Origin: Paracoccus limosus
GTDB taxonomy: Bacteria; Pseudomonadota; Alphaproteobacteria; Rhodobacterales; Rhodobacteraceae
Length of the DNA stretch: 44,760 nucleotides
Direction of reading: 5' to 3'
NCBI RefSeq assembly: GCF_009711185.1
Contig: NZ_WMIF01000030.1
Location: forward strand, 1-44,760
The notes beneath the pieces are model-generated. The model did no database searches. It saw only the letters and a list, made by a program, of their open reading frames with translations, and had not been told where the DNA came from. A program made the translations under genes and the position numbers. Shown piece after piece: positions 24,422 to 33,402 of this stretch; positions within the stretch are counted from its first letter, which is position 1; every line of letters starts with the position of its first letter.

Positions 24422-26800
24422 TCAGGCGCCGTAGGGCAGCCAGATCGTCTTGACCTGCGTTGCGCGGTCCAGCCAGTTGCGCCCGCTGGCCTGCCGGTCA
24501 TCGGCCCAGTCCAGCGCAAGGCCGCCATTGGTCCAGACCTGCTTGAGATTGCCGGCCGACAGCGTCTCGACCCTTGCGGCGCCCTCGGCGCTGCCGTGAT
24601 ACCACAGCGCGTCCACGGCATCATGTTCGGCCAGCACCCCGGCCAGGGCATCGCGGTCACCTGCCACCAGATTGACCACCCCGCCGGGCAGGTCCGAGGT
24701 GTCGAAAAGCTGGTAAAGCGGCTGCATGATCAGCGCATGTGCCGGTGAGGGCACGGCCACGACCGTATTGCCCACGGCGATCAGCGGCAGAATCAGTGAC
24801 ATCAGCGCCAGCAGCGGCGCCTCGTCCGGGGCGGCGACGCCGACGACGCCCAGCGGCTCGGGCACCGACAGCGTCAAGTGGCGCGGCTTGGCGGCATGGG
24901 TGCGGCCGTCGTCCTTGTCGGCCATGCCGGCATAGTAAAAGATCCGCTCCTGCGTCTTGCGCAACTCTCGTGCGGCCTCGCCCGGCGTGGCGCCCATCTG
25001 CACCAGTGCTGCGGTCAGATCGCCAGCCCGCGCCGCCAGATTTTCGGCCAGATAGAACAGCACCTGCGCCCGGCCATGGGCATTGGCCGCCCATCCGCCG
25101 GCCTTCAGCGCGGCCTCGACCGCATTGCGGATGTCCTTGCGCCCCGAGATCGGGGCAAGGGCCAGCGCCTCGCCCTTGCGGTTGCGCAGCACATAGCTGG
25201 CGCCGCCATCGGGGCGGGCCTGCTTGCCGCCGATATGGTTCTTCATCGTGCGGTCGATGATGGCGGGGGCGATGGGCTCGGTCCCGGTATGCGCGGTCAG
25301 ATCGACAGGCACGATCCGGGCCGCCACACGGCGCTTGGGCGTGGCCGGGCGCAGATAGGCCGACATCCCCTCATGCGCGCCTTCGCGGCCAAAGCCGCTT
25401 TCCTTGACCCCGCCAAAGGGGGCGGCAGCGTCAAAGATATTGGTGGCGTTGATCCAGACCACGCCGGCCTTGATCCGCGCGGCAAGCTCGGTCGCGACAT
25501 TGATGTTTTCCGACCAGACCGAGGCCGCCAGCCCATAGGCGGTGTTATTGGCAAGGCTGACGGCCTCGTCCACGGTGCGGAAGGTGGTGGTCACGGCAAT
25601 CGGGCCAAAGATCTCGACCTGCGACACGGTGGCGGCGGGTTCGGTATCGGCAAAAAAGCCCGGCGCCACGAAATGCCCCTTGGCGGGCAGCGGGCATGCG
25701 GATTGCTCCAGCGCATAGCCCTGTGCCTGCGCGCCGGCCAGCAGGTCGTGGATCCGCGCTTTTTGCCGGGCCGAGACGATGGCCCCCATGTCGGTCGATT
25801 TGTCCAAAGGATCGCCCAGCCGGATCTTTTGCATCCGGGCGCGCAGCCGGGTCAGGAAATCCGTGGCGATCCCTTCTTGCAGCAAAAGCCGCGATCCGGC
25901 GCAGCAGACCTCGCCCTGATTGAACCAGACGCCTTCGACCACGCCCTCGACGGCGGCATCCAGATCGGCATCGGCGCAGACGACAAAGGGCGACTTGCCG
26001 CCCAGTTCCAGCGTCAGCCGCTTGCCCGAACCGGCGGTGGCACGGCGGATTTCGCGGCCGACGGCGGTCGAGCCGGTAAAGGCGACCTTGGCCACATCCG
26101 GGTGGCGCACGATCAGCGCCCCGGTTTCGGCACCGCCATGGACGATATTGACCACGCCCTTGGGCAGGCCGATCTCGGCCAGCAGTTCGGCGAATGCGGC
26201 GGCGGTCAGCGGCGTCAGATCGGCCGGTTTCAGCACCACCGTATTGCCGGCCGCCAAGGCCGGCGCGATCTTCCATGCCAGCATCAGCAGCGGAAAGTTC
26301 CACGGGATCACCTGACCGCAGACGCCCAGCGGCTCGTGATCGGGAAATTCGCTGTGCAGCGCCGCCGCCCAGCCGGCGTGATGATAGAAATGCCGCACCG
26401 CCAGCGGGATGTCAGCGGTGCGCGTCTCGCTGATCGGTTTGCCGTTGTCGAGGCTTTCCAGAACGGCAAAGAAGCGCTCGCGCTTTTGCAGCCCGCGGGC
26501 GATGGCATAAAGATATTGCGCCCGTTCAAAGCCGCTTAGCTTGGCCCAGCGGGGAAAGGCGGCCTTGGCTGCCGCCACGGCGGCATCGATCTCGGCGGCG
26601 CCGGCGGCGGGAATATGGGCCAGCGTTTCGCCCGTGGCAGGGTTTTCGACCGCGATTGAGGCATTTTCGGCCCCGACGAAGGTGCCGGCGACGAAATGCC
26701 CCAGCCGGTGGTCGCGCGCGGCAAGCCAGGCTTTGGCATCGCCCGCCGACTCGGGGGCCGGGCCGTAATCCATGCTGTCCATGATGTCCTTGATGCTCAT
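24422..26800 (-). CDS. Double-domain aldehyde dehydrogenase
   Basis: 792 residues, two aldehyde dehydrogenase modules in tandem. The first (about 35-490) is complete: PWNFP at 166-170, GSTAVG at 243-248, catalytic Glu265 in LELGGKS and nucleophile Cys299 in NQGEVCCAGS. The second (about 515-792) keeps the fold wording (EPLGVVGVAAPDEAPLLALMSLILPLIAVGN) but has VWTNGGLALDW where the Cys region would be, so it is probably inactive and structural. Placed last after deoC, it most likely oxidises the acetaldehyde made by DeoC to acetate or acetyl-CoA. Such long ALDH proteins beside deoC occur in other alphaproteobacteria. Confidence 0.88.
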   Translation of the reverse strand: MSIKDIMDSMDYGPAPESAGDAKAWLAARDHRLGHFVAGTFVGAENASIAVENPATGETLAHIPAAGAAEIDAAVAAAKAAFPRWAKLSGFERAQYLYAIARGLQKRERFFAVLESLDNGKPISETRTADIPLAVRHFYHHAGWAAALHSEFPDHEPLGVCGQVIPWNFPLLMLAWKIAPALAAGNTVVLKPADLTPLTAAAFAELLAEIGLPKGVVNIVHGGAETGALIVRHPDVAKVAFTGSTAVGREIRRATAGSGKRLTLELGGKSPFVVCADADLDAAVEGVVEGVWFNQGEVCCAGSRLLLQEGIATDFLTRLRARMQKIRLGDPLDKSTDMGAIVSARQKARIHDLLAGAQAQGYALEQSACPLPAKGHFVAPGFFADTEPAATVSQVEIFGPIAVTTTFRTVDEAVSLANNTAYGLAASVWSENINVATELAARIKAGVVWINATNIFDAAAPFGGVKESGFGREGAHEGMSAYLRPATPKRRVAARIVPVDLTAHTGTEPIAPAIIDRTMKNHIGGKQARPDGGASYVLRNRKGEALALAPISGRKDIRNAVEAALKAGGWAANAHGRAQVLFYLAENLAARAGDLTAALVQMGATPGEAARELRKTQERIFYYAGMADKDDGRTHAAKPRHLTLSVPEPLGVVGVAAPDEAPLLALMSLILPLIAVGNTVVAVPSPAHALIMQPLYQLFDTSDLPGGVVNLVAGDRDALAGVLAEHDAVDALWYHGSAEGAARVETLSAGNLKQVWTNGGLALDWADDRQASGRNWLDRATQVKTIWLPYGA

Positions 26801-26810
26801 TTCTCGGGCC

Positions 26811-27785
26811 TCAGCTCAGGGCGTGGTGGGAGGCGGCGGAATAGCGGCCGGTGACATGGTGTTCGAGCTGACGCTCGATATCCAGAAGCAGCGACGAGGC
26901 GCCGATGCGGAAAAGGTCGGGCCGCAGCCAGTCGTTGCCCAGTTCCTCTTTCACCAGCGCCAGCCAGTTCATCGCGTCCTTGGCGGTCCGCAACCCGCCG
27001 GCGGGCTTGAAGCCGATGCGATAGCCGGTGCGCGCGCCGTAATCGCGCAGCGCCCGCAGCATGACCAGCGACACCGGCAGCGTGGCGTTCTCGGGTTCCT
27101 TGCCGGTCGAGGTCTTGATGAAATCGGCCCCCGCCTGCATCGCCACCATCGAGGCGCGATAGACATTGGTCAGCGTGCCAAGCTCGCCGGTGGCAAGGAT
27201 CGCTTTCATATGTGCCGCACCGCAGGCCGCGCGCATCTGCGCGATCTCGTCGTAAAGCGCGGCCCAGTTGCCCAGCAGCACATGTTCGCGGGTGATGACG
27301 ATGTCGATTTCCGCCGCGCCCTGTTCGACGGCATAGGCGATCTCGGCAAGACGCAGGGGCAGCGGCGTCAGCCCGGCGGGAAAGCCCGTCGCGACCGAGG
27401 CGACCGGGATCCCCGAACCTTCCAGCGCGCGCACGGCATGGGGCACCATCGTCGGATAGACGCAGACTGCCCCGGTGGTCAGGCCGATATCGGCCACGCC
27501 CATTGCCGCCAGCAGATCGGGGCGCAGCGGTTGACGCGCCTTTGCGCATAGCCTGTGCACCTTGCCCGGCGTGTCATCGCCCGCCAACGTGGTCAGGTCG
27601 ATGCATTGGATCGCGCGCAAAAGCCATGCGGCCTGATGGTCCTTCTTGACCGAGCGGCTGGCGGCCACGGTGGCCGCGCGCCGTTCGGCGGCAGAGCGGT
27701 TGACCTGCACATCCTCGAACCAGTCGGGGGCAAGGGGCGTGCCGGGGTTGCGGGGGAAGCTGTCTGACATCACGGCGGCTTTCAT
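26811..27785 (-). CDS. deoC: Deoxyribose-phosphate aldolase
   Basis: 324 residues, a long-type DeoC. It cleaves 2-deoxyribose 5-phosphate to glyceraldehyde 3-phosphate and acetaldehyde. The Schiff-base lysine is Lys224 in FIKTSTGK, the second active-site lysine is Lys260 in GFKPAGGLRT, and a CIDLTTL block at 61-67 matches the family start of the barrel. About 50 extra N-terminal residues precede the barrel. The ATG overlaps the stop of the kinase gene (ATGA), so translation is coupled. The aldehyde dehydrogenase follows ten bases downstream. Confidence 0.95.
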   Translation of the reverse strand: MKAAVMSDSFPRNPGTPLAPDWFEDVQVNRSAAERRAATVAASRSVKKDHQAAWLLRAIQCIDLTTLAGDDTPGKVHRLCAKARQPLRPDLLAAMGVADIGLTTGAVCVYPTMVPHAVRALEGSGIPVASVATGFPAGLTPLPLRLAEIAYAVEQGAAEIDIVITREHVLLGNWAALYDEIAQMRAACGAAHMKAILATGELGTLTNVYRASMVAMQAGADFIKTSTGKEPENATLPVSLVMLRALRDYGARTGYRIGFKPAGGLRTAKDAMNWLALVKEELGNDWLRPDLFRIGASSLLLDIERQLEHHVTGRYSAASHHALS

Positions 27786-28729
27786 GCGGTTTGCGGAAGC
27801 GCGCGGCAGAAGGCGTCAAAGTCTGCGGCCGTCGCATAGGATTTCTGGGTGCCCCGGCCGGTGACCGAATGGGCGGCATAGCGGGCGGCCCGGTGCAGGG
27901 CATGCTCTATATCGCCGGTCGCGGCCAGGAAATGCGCAAACGCCCCGATAAAGGCATCTCCCGCCCCGGTGGTATCGACCGGGCTCACCCGCACCGGCGC
28001 CACCGGCAGCACGCGGTCCTGCGTGACCAGCCGCGCGCCGCGCCCGCCCAGCGTCACGATCACCGTGCCGATCCCGCGTGCGATCAGGTGACGGGCGGCG
28101 GCCGCGATCTCGGCCTCGGTCCCGGTGGGCAGGCCCGACAGGACCGCAAGCTCGGTCTCGTTCGGGACCAGAAAGCTGAGGTCGCGCAGATCGTCCACCC
28201 GCAGCCCGGCCGAGGCGGGGGCCGGGTTCAGAATCGTGCGCACCCCCCATTCGGCGGCGCGGCGCACGGTATGGGCCACGGTTTCGGGCGGCACCTCCAT
28301 CTGCATCAGGATCAGGTCGGCGGCGCGCAGCATCGGCTCGGCGGCATCGACATCGGCGGGCGACAGATCGGCATTGGCGCCCTTGACGATCAGGATCGAA
28401 TTCTCGCCCGAGGGTTCGACAAAGATCGGCGCCACGCCCGAGGATCGCCCCTCGACCCGCGTGACATGGCGGGTGTCGATGCCGTGATCGGCAAGGTTGC
28501 GGATCGTGTTCTCGCCAAAGATGTCCGAGCCGACCTTGCTGACCATGCCGACCGACGAGCCAAGCTTCGCGGCCGCGACCGCCTGATTGGCGCCCTTGCC
28601 GCCGCAGCCGATCTCGAAATCCGGCGCCTCGACGGTTTCGCCGGCGCCGGGCATGCGGGTGATATAGGTCACCAGATCGACCATGTTCGAGCCGACGACC
28701 GCAATCCGGCCGGGTTGAGAATGTGTCAT
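27782..28729 (-). CDS. rbsK: PfkB family sugar kinase (ribokinase/deoxyribokinase)
   Basis: 315 residues. The PfkB signatures are GCGGKGANQAVAAAKLG at residues 41-57 and DTTGAGDAFIGAF, with catalytic Asp258. It phosphorylates a pentose at O5 with ATP. By sequence it is a ribokinase; since the next gene is deoC and no ribose-specific gene (rbsD) is present, 2-deoxyribose is the likelier substrate, which would make it a DeoK. It starts three bases after the DUF4432 gene and overlaps deoC by four. Confidence 0.88.
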   Translation of the reverse strand: MTHSQPGRIAVVGSNMVDLVTYITRMPGAGETVEAPDFEIGCGGKGANQAVAAAKLGSSVGMVSKVGSDIFGENTIRNLADHGIDTRHVTRVEGRSSGVAPIFVEPSGENSILIVKGANADLSPADVDAAEPMLRAADLILMQMEVPPETVAHTVRRAAEWGVRTILNPAPASAGLRVDDLRDLSFLVPNETELAVLSGLPTGTEAEIAAAARHLIARGIGTVIVTLGGRGARLVTQDRVLPVAPVRVSPVDTTGAGDAFIGAFAHFLAATGDIEHALHRAARYAAHSVTGRGTQKSYATAADFDAFCRALPQTA

Positions 28730-28732
28730 GGT

Positions 28733-29827
28733 TCAGCCCCTGTTCATGGCGTCGATCCGGGCGCGGGCCGGGGCCAGCTCGGCCCCCGACAGAAGGCCCA
28801 GCGTCACGGGAAAGCGCGCCGTCTGGCCCGGTGCCAGCAGCCGGACGTGGCCCTTGGCCTTTTCGGCGGCATAGCCTTCGGGTTCGCAGGTGGCCGGCAA
28901 GGCAAAGGCCGCGACCTGCGCATCGCCGTCGTTCAGGATCCAGCGCACGCAGAACGGCAGATCCTCGGGGCGCCAGTCGACCGAAAAGCCGGTGCCGTCG
29001 GGCAGTTCCATCAGCATCCCGGTCCGGCCCTCTGCATCGGTGCCGGGGGCGCGGATGTAGAACACCTGTTCGGGCGCATAAAGACCGGGCTCGGACAGCA
29101 CCTCCATCCGGTCGGGGTTGGCCGCCAGATCGTCGAGCAGCGCCAGAAATTCCGCCGAGGGCGTGACATGGCACGGCACGGTCTTGCGGACCTGCGTGCG
29201 CTCGGGGGTAAAGGGCGCGGGCTGCACGATCCGCGCCCCGGCGACGAAATCGAAATTCGCGTGCAGCATATACATCAGCTCCATCGGATGGGCCGACAGG
29301 TTCTGGACCTGCATCTCGACCTCGATCAGCGCCGATTGCGGCCGCAGCCGCACGCGCGGGCGGGCGATGTAATGCGCACCAAAACCCATGACATATTCGC
29401 AGGCCCCGGTCAGGTCGACATAATCGCCCTGCGCGTCGGCGCCAAAGATCAGCCCGGCGCTGTCCATCCGCGCCACCGGCATTTCGCCATGCAGCGGGTG
29501 GGTATCGCTTGGTCCCGGCGTGCCGTTGCGCAAGACGCCCGCGTGATAGGCAAAGGCGCCATAGGTCTGCAGAATCGAGGCCCCCGCCCGCGGCGCGACA
29601 AAGCCATTGCCCATGGTCAGCCGCCGCCCGTCGAATTCCGCATCCCAGATCATCTGGCCAAGATAGGGCAACAGCACCACCTGCCCGCGCGCATTGGCGA
29701 TGCGCAGCGCCTCGATCCCGGTGGGATAGCGAAACCCGGTCACCGTGATGGCGCCGGCGCGGGCGATGACCTGCTCGCCCCGGTCCGGGAAGGCCGCAGG
29801 CGTCAGCGCAAGCTCGATCGGGGTCAT
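28733..29827 (-). CDS. DUF4432 family aldose-1-epimerase-like protein
   Basis: 364 residues starting at the ATG that overlaps the permease stop (ATGA). The sequence follows the galactose-mutarotase-like beta-sandwich of DUF4432: VLLPYLGQMIWDAEFDGRRLTMGN, GDTHPLHGEMP-like (PSDTHPLHGEMPVARM) and MLHANFDFVAGARI. Histidines in THPLHGE and LHANFD are candidate catalytic residues. In a sugar operon it probably interconverts the anomers of the imported sugar or acts on its lactone. The exact reaction is not established. Confidence 0.82.
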   Translation of the reverse strand: MTPIELALTPAAFPDRGEQVIARAGAITVTGFRYPTGIEALRIANARGQVVLLPYLGQMIWDAEFDGRRLTMGNGFVAPRAGASILQTYGAFAYHAGVLRNGTPGPSDTHPLHGEMPVARMDSAGLIFGADAQGDYVDLTGACEYVMGFGAHYIARPRVRLRPQSALIEVEMQVQNLSAHPMELMYMLHANFDFVAGARIVQPAPFTPERTQVRKTVPCHVTPSAEFLALLDDLAANPDRMEVLSEPGLYAPEQVFYIRAPGTDAEGRTGMLMELPDGTGFSVDWRPEDLPFCVRWILNDGDAQVAAFALPATCEPEGYAAEKAKGHVRLLAPGQTARFPVTLGLLSGAELAPARARIDAMNRG

Positions 29828-30834
29828 TTCTGCGACCTCAGGTAATTGATGGCAATGACGATGACCAGAAAACCGCCCCATACGGCATCGATCAGGAAAT
29901 TCGACATCCGCATGATCTGCAGCCCCGAGGACAGCAGCATCAGCGCGACCAGCGCCAGCAGCACCCCGGTCACCCGGCCCTTGCCGCCAGCCGGGTTGGT
30001 GCCACCCAGCACCGCGATCAGCACCGCCTGCAACAGATATGAGGCGCCGAAATCCGCCTTGGCCGAATTGGTGCGCCCCGACAGCAGCACGCCCGCGATG
30101 GCCGACAGCACCCCGGTCAGCATGTAGCTGTAAAGGATCATCCGCCCCGAGCGGATGCCGGCGAACAGCGCCGCGCGCGGGTTGGTGCCGATCAGCATCA
30201 GATTGACCCCCAGCACCGTGCGCGCCAGCAGGATCGCGACCAGCACCGCCACCACGACCAGCACCCAGAGCGGCGTGGCAAGGCCAAGGATCTTGCCGGT
30301 GCCGATCCAGGCCCAGGTCTGGGGAAAGCCCACGATCGCAGGACCGCCGGTCAGCACCAGCGCCAGCCCGGCAAAGACCTGCCCGGTGCCCAGCGTCGCA
30401 AGGATCGGGATGATCCGCAGCCGCGCGATCAGGATGCCGTTGACCGCCCCCGCCGCCAGCCCGACCAGAAGCGCGATCAGGACAGCGGCGACGGTGTGAA
30501 AGACCATGCCGGTTGCGCCTGCCGCCACCGCCTCTTGCACGGCGGGCAGGCGGAAATACAGCCCGGCCACGATGGCCGCCAGATTGGCGATGCCCACCAC
30601 CGACAGGTCGATGCCGCCGGTCAGCATGGCGATCATCATGGCGATCGACAGGATGCCCAGCTCGGGCATGATGTAAGAGATCGACTCGAAGTTGTAATAG
30701 CGCAGGAACTTGTCGGGGTTCAGCGCCGTCATCACCGCAAAGATCAGCAGCGTGATGACGATCAGCTGCGCCACGGCGGCATCGCGGCCCAGCAGGCGCT
30801 GGATCAGGGGGCGGGTCGGGGTTTGCGAGGTCAT
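29824..30834 (-). CDS. Sugar ABC transporter permease (RbsC-like), second
   Basis: 336 residues with 8-10 membrane helices. It carries the BPD_transp_2 hallmarks MLTGGIDLSVVGIANLAAIVAG and RTVLGVNLMLIGTNPRAALFAGI, and ends with GGTNPAGGKGRVTGVLLALVALMLLSSGLQIMRMSNF. The frame is open further upstream into the preceding gene, but the ATG at 30834 begins a normal permease and lies 14 bases after the first permease, with AAAGGG upstream. It should pair with the first permease as a heterodimer in the inner membrane. Confidence 0.92.
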   Translation of the reverse strand: MTSQTPTRPLIQRLLGRDAAVAQLIVITLLIFAVMTALNPDKFLRYYNFESISYIMPELGILSIAMMIAMLTGGIDLSVVGIANLAAIVAGLYFRLPAVQEAVAAGATGMVFHTVAAVLIALLVGLAAGAVNGILIARLRIIPILATLGTGQVFAGLALVLTGGPAIVGFPQTWAWIGTGKILGLATPLWVLVVVAVLVAILLARTVLGVNLMLIGTNPRAALFAGIRSGRMILYSYMLTGVLSAIAGVLLSGRTNSAKADFGASYLLQAVLIAVLGGTNPAGGKGRVTGVLLALVALMLLSSGLQIMRMSNFLIDAVWGGFLVIVIAINYLRSQK

Positions 30835-30848
30835 GGCTTGGCCCTTTC

Positions 30849-31829
30849 TCACGCCAGCTTCTTGCGGTCGCGCCAGGCGGTGATCGCGGTCGCGGCGACG
30901 ATGATCAGGCCGACGACCACCCGCTGCCATGTCGTGTCCACCTTCAGCAGGATCAGCGAGTTCTTGACCATCACCAGCATGAACACCCCGATCAGCGTGC
31001 CCAGAACCGAGCCCCGGCCGCCAAAGATTGACGCGCCGCCCAGCACCACCGCCGCGATCACGTCGAGCTCCAGCCCCTGAAAATCGCGCGGGTTCGCCTG
31101 CCAGATCATCGAGGTGTGCAACATGCCGGCAAACCCCGCCAGCATCCCGGCCGTGCAATAGACGAACCAGATGGTGCGGCGGGTGTTGAAACCCGCGCGC
31201 CGCGCCGCCTCGGGGTCGGTGCCATAGGCATAGACGGAACGGCCGATCATGGTGTGGCGCAGCATCAGATGCATTGCCAGCCCCAGCCCCAGATAGACCA
31301 GCACCATCGCCGTCAGCCCGTAGGTCGCGCCATTGGCGGCTTCGACCGTAACCAGATCATGCTTGCCAAAGGCGATCAGCTCTTTGGGCATCTTGTTGAT
31401 ATTGACGATGGAGCTGCCCAGAAGCCCCAGCAGCAGCCCGCGCGTGATCGAGGCCGTGCCCAGTGTGACGATCAGCGGGATCATGCGGAAACGCTCGATG
31501 ATCAGGGCGTTGAAGGCACCCAGGACCAGCCCGATCAGCGCCGCCGCGACAAAGGGCAGGAACACCCCGTCGTAATGCAGCGCCACCATCGCGCGCACGA
31601 CGATATAAAGCGCCGCCACCGCGAAGGCCGGGAAAGACACGTCGATGCCGCCCGAGATCATCACCAAAAGCACGCCAAGCGCCATGATGCCGATCACGAC
31701 ATTCGACTTGGCAAGGCTGAAAAGGTTGTCAAAGCCCCAGAAGGCCGGGTTCACCAGCCCGATCAGCACCATCGCAAGCAAGAGGACGCAGGCGATGGCG
31801 AGTTCCGTGGATTGCAGGATCTTGTTCAT
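30849..31829 (-). CDS. Sugar ABC transporter permease (RbsC-like), first
   Basis: 326 residues with 8-10 hydrophobic helices. Family blocks include VMISGGIDVSFPAFAVAALYIVVRAM, RHTMIGRSVYAYGTDPEAARRAGFNTRR (the EAA-type loop contacting the ATPase) and VVLGGASIFGGRGSVLGTLIGVFMLVMVKNSLILL. It follows the ATPase gene by seven bases. Two permeases in a pentose-type system indicate a heterodimeric channel, as in LsrCD or YtfT/YjfF rather than the RbsC homodimer. Confidence 0.92.
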   Translation of the reverse strand: MNKILQSTELAIACVLLLAMVLIGLVNPAFWGFDNLFSLAKSNVVIGIMALGVLLVMISGGIDVSFPAFAVAALYIVVRAMVALHYDGVFLPFVAAALIGLVLGAFNALIIERFRMIPLIVTLGTASITRGLLLGLLGSSIVNINKMPKELIAFGKHDLVTVEAANGATYGLTAMVLVYLGLGLAMHLMLRHTMIGRSVYAYGTDPEAARRAGFNTRRTIWFVYCTAGMLAGFAGMLHTSMIWQANPRDFQGLELDVIAAVVLGGASIFGGRGSVLGTLIGVFMLVMVKNSLILLKVDTTWQRVVVGLIIVAATAITAWRDRKKLA

Positions 31830-31836
31830 CGCGGCC

Positions 31837-33330
31837 TCAGGTCAGCGTCTTCAGGGTGTCGTTGATCCGGGTCTCGGACATGTCCGCCCCGGTCAGCTCG
31901 GCCACGAAACGGCCGCGATGCATGACATGGATGCGGTTGCAGTTCGTGACCAGCTCGGGCACGTCATCGGAAATCATCAGGACCGCCAGCCCCTCGCGCA
32001 GCGCAAGGTCGCGGATGATGCGGTGGATCGTGGCCTTGGAGCCCACATCCACCCCCACCGTCGGCCCGTTCAGGATCAGCACCCGCGCACCGGTCAGCAG
32101 CCAACGGCCCAGCATCACCCGCTGGGCATTGCCGCCCGACAGATGGCCCACCGGCGTCTCGGCCGAGGGCGCGGCGATCTGCATGGCCGAAAACATCGCA
32201 TCGGTCCGCTGGCGCAGCGCGCTGCGGTCCAGAAACAGCCCGCGCCGCAGCCGGTCCAGAATCGAAACCGTCAGGTTACGTTCGATGGATTGCGGCAGGA
32301 ACAGCCCCTCGGTCAGCCGGTCCTCGGGGACATAGGCGATGCCAAGGGCGATGGCTTCTTGCACCGAACGCGGATGCACCGGCGCGCCGTTCAGCAGGAT
32401 CGTGCCGCGCATCGCCGGCTCCATCCCGAACAGCGCGCGGGCAAGCTCGGTCCGGCCCGAGCCGATCAGCCCGGAAATGCCGACGATCTCGCCCGGACGC
32501 AGCACCAGATCGACGCCCTCGACCGCGCCGGGCACGCCAAGGCCACGCGTCTCCAGAACCGCAGGGGCTGTGGGCGGCGCCGGGCGATAGGGTTCGTCGG
32601 TCAGCTCAAGGCCGGTCATCGCACGGGTGATCGCGGCCTCGTCGAAATCGCGCATCATGCCTTCGGCGACCTTGCGGCCGTTGCGGAACACCGTCAGGCG
32701 TTCGGAAATCTCCAGCATCTCGCGCATCTTGTGGCTGACGAACAGCACGGCGATGCCCTGGGCCTGCAGGTCGCGCGTGATGGCGAACAGGGCATCGACC
32801 TCGTGCCGGGTCAGCGCGGTGGTCGGCTCGTCCATGATGATCAGCCGCGCCTTGGCCAGAATGGCGCGGGCAATGGCGACGATCTGGCGCCCCGAGGTGG
32901 CAAGGCTGCCGACCTCGGCATCGGGGTCGATGGAAACGCCCAGCCGCGACAGGACCTCGCGCGCCATGCGATGGGCGCGCGCCCAGTCCATGTGCCGGCG
33001 CCCCTCCAGCAGATAGGTGTTCAGCGCCAGATTTTCCGCCACGGTCAGGTTCGAGAACAGCGAGAAATCCTGATAGATCACCTGAATGCCGTGCCCGACC
33101 GCCTTGATCGGATCCAGCCGCCCGACCGGGTGGCCATCGATGCGGATCTCGCCTTCTTCGGGGGTGTAGATGCCCGAGATGACCTTGATGATGGTCGATT
33201 TGCCCGAGCCGTTCTCGCCGGCCAGACAATGGATCTCGCCGGGGCGGATCGCCAGCGACACGCCGTCCAGCGCGCGCACGCCGCCAAAGCGTTTGCCGAT
33301 ATTGTTGAGTTCGATCAGATATTCCGACAC
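31837..33330 (-). CDS. Sugar ABC transporter ATP-binding protein (RbsA/MglA-like, two NBDs)
   Basis: 497 residues with two nucleotide-binding domains. In the first, Walker A GENGSGKST is at 38-46 and Walker B LIIMDEPTTAL has Asp167-Glu168. In the second, GLIGSGRTE (287-295, Arg in place of Lys) and LSGGN (397-401) are present, but Walker B reads VLILNGPTVGVDVG: Asn421-Gly422 replace the usual Asp-Glu. So only the first site has the catalytic carboxylate. Variants of this kind are known among carbohydrate ABC ATPases. It powers the two permeases encoded next. Confidence 0.92.
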   Translation of the reverse strand: MSEYLIELNNIGKRFGGVRALDGVSLAIRPGEIHCLAGENGSGKSTIIKVISGIYTPEEGEIRIDGHPVGRLDPIKAVGHGIQVIYQDFSLFSNLTVAENLALNTYLLEGRRHMDWARAHRMAREVLSRLGVSIDPDAEVGSLATSGRQIVAIARAILAKARLIIMDEPTTALTRHEVDALFAITRDLQAQGIAVLFVSHKMREMLEISERLTVFRNGRKVAEGMMRDFDEAAITRAMTGLELTDEPYRPAPPTAPAVLETRGLGVPGAVEGVDLVLRPGEIVGISGLIGSGRTELARALFGMEPAMRGTILLNGAPVHPRSVQEAIALGIAYVPEDRLTEGLFLPQSIERNLTVSILDRLRRGLFLDRSALRQRTDAMFSAMQIAAPSAETPVGHLSGGNAQRVMLGRWLLTGARVLILNGPTVGVDVGSKATIHRIIRDLALREGLAVLMISDDVPELVTNCNRIHVMHRGRFVAELTGADMSETRINDTLKTLT

Positions 33331-33402
33331 GGCGCGCCCAGAATGAAATGCCCCCGGCGGGGCGGGTGAAGGGGCAGGATCCCCCTTCGCGACGGGTTGC
33401 GA

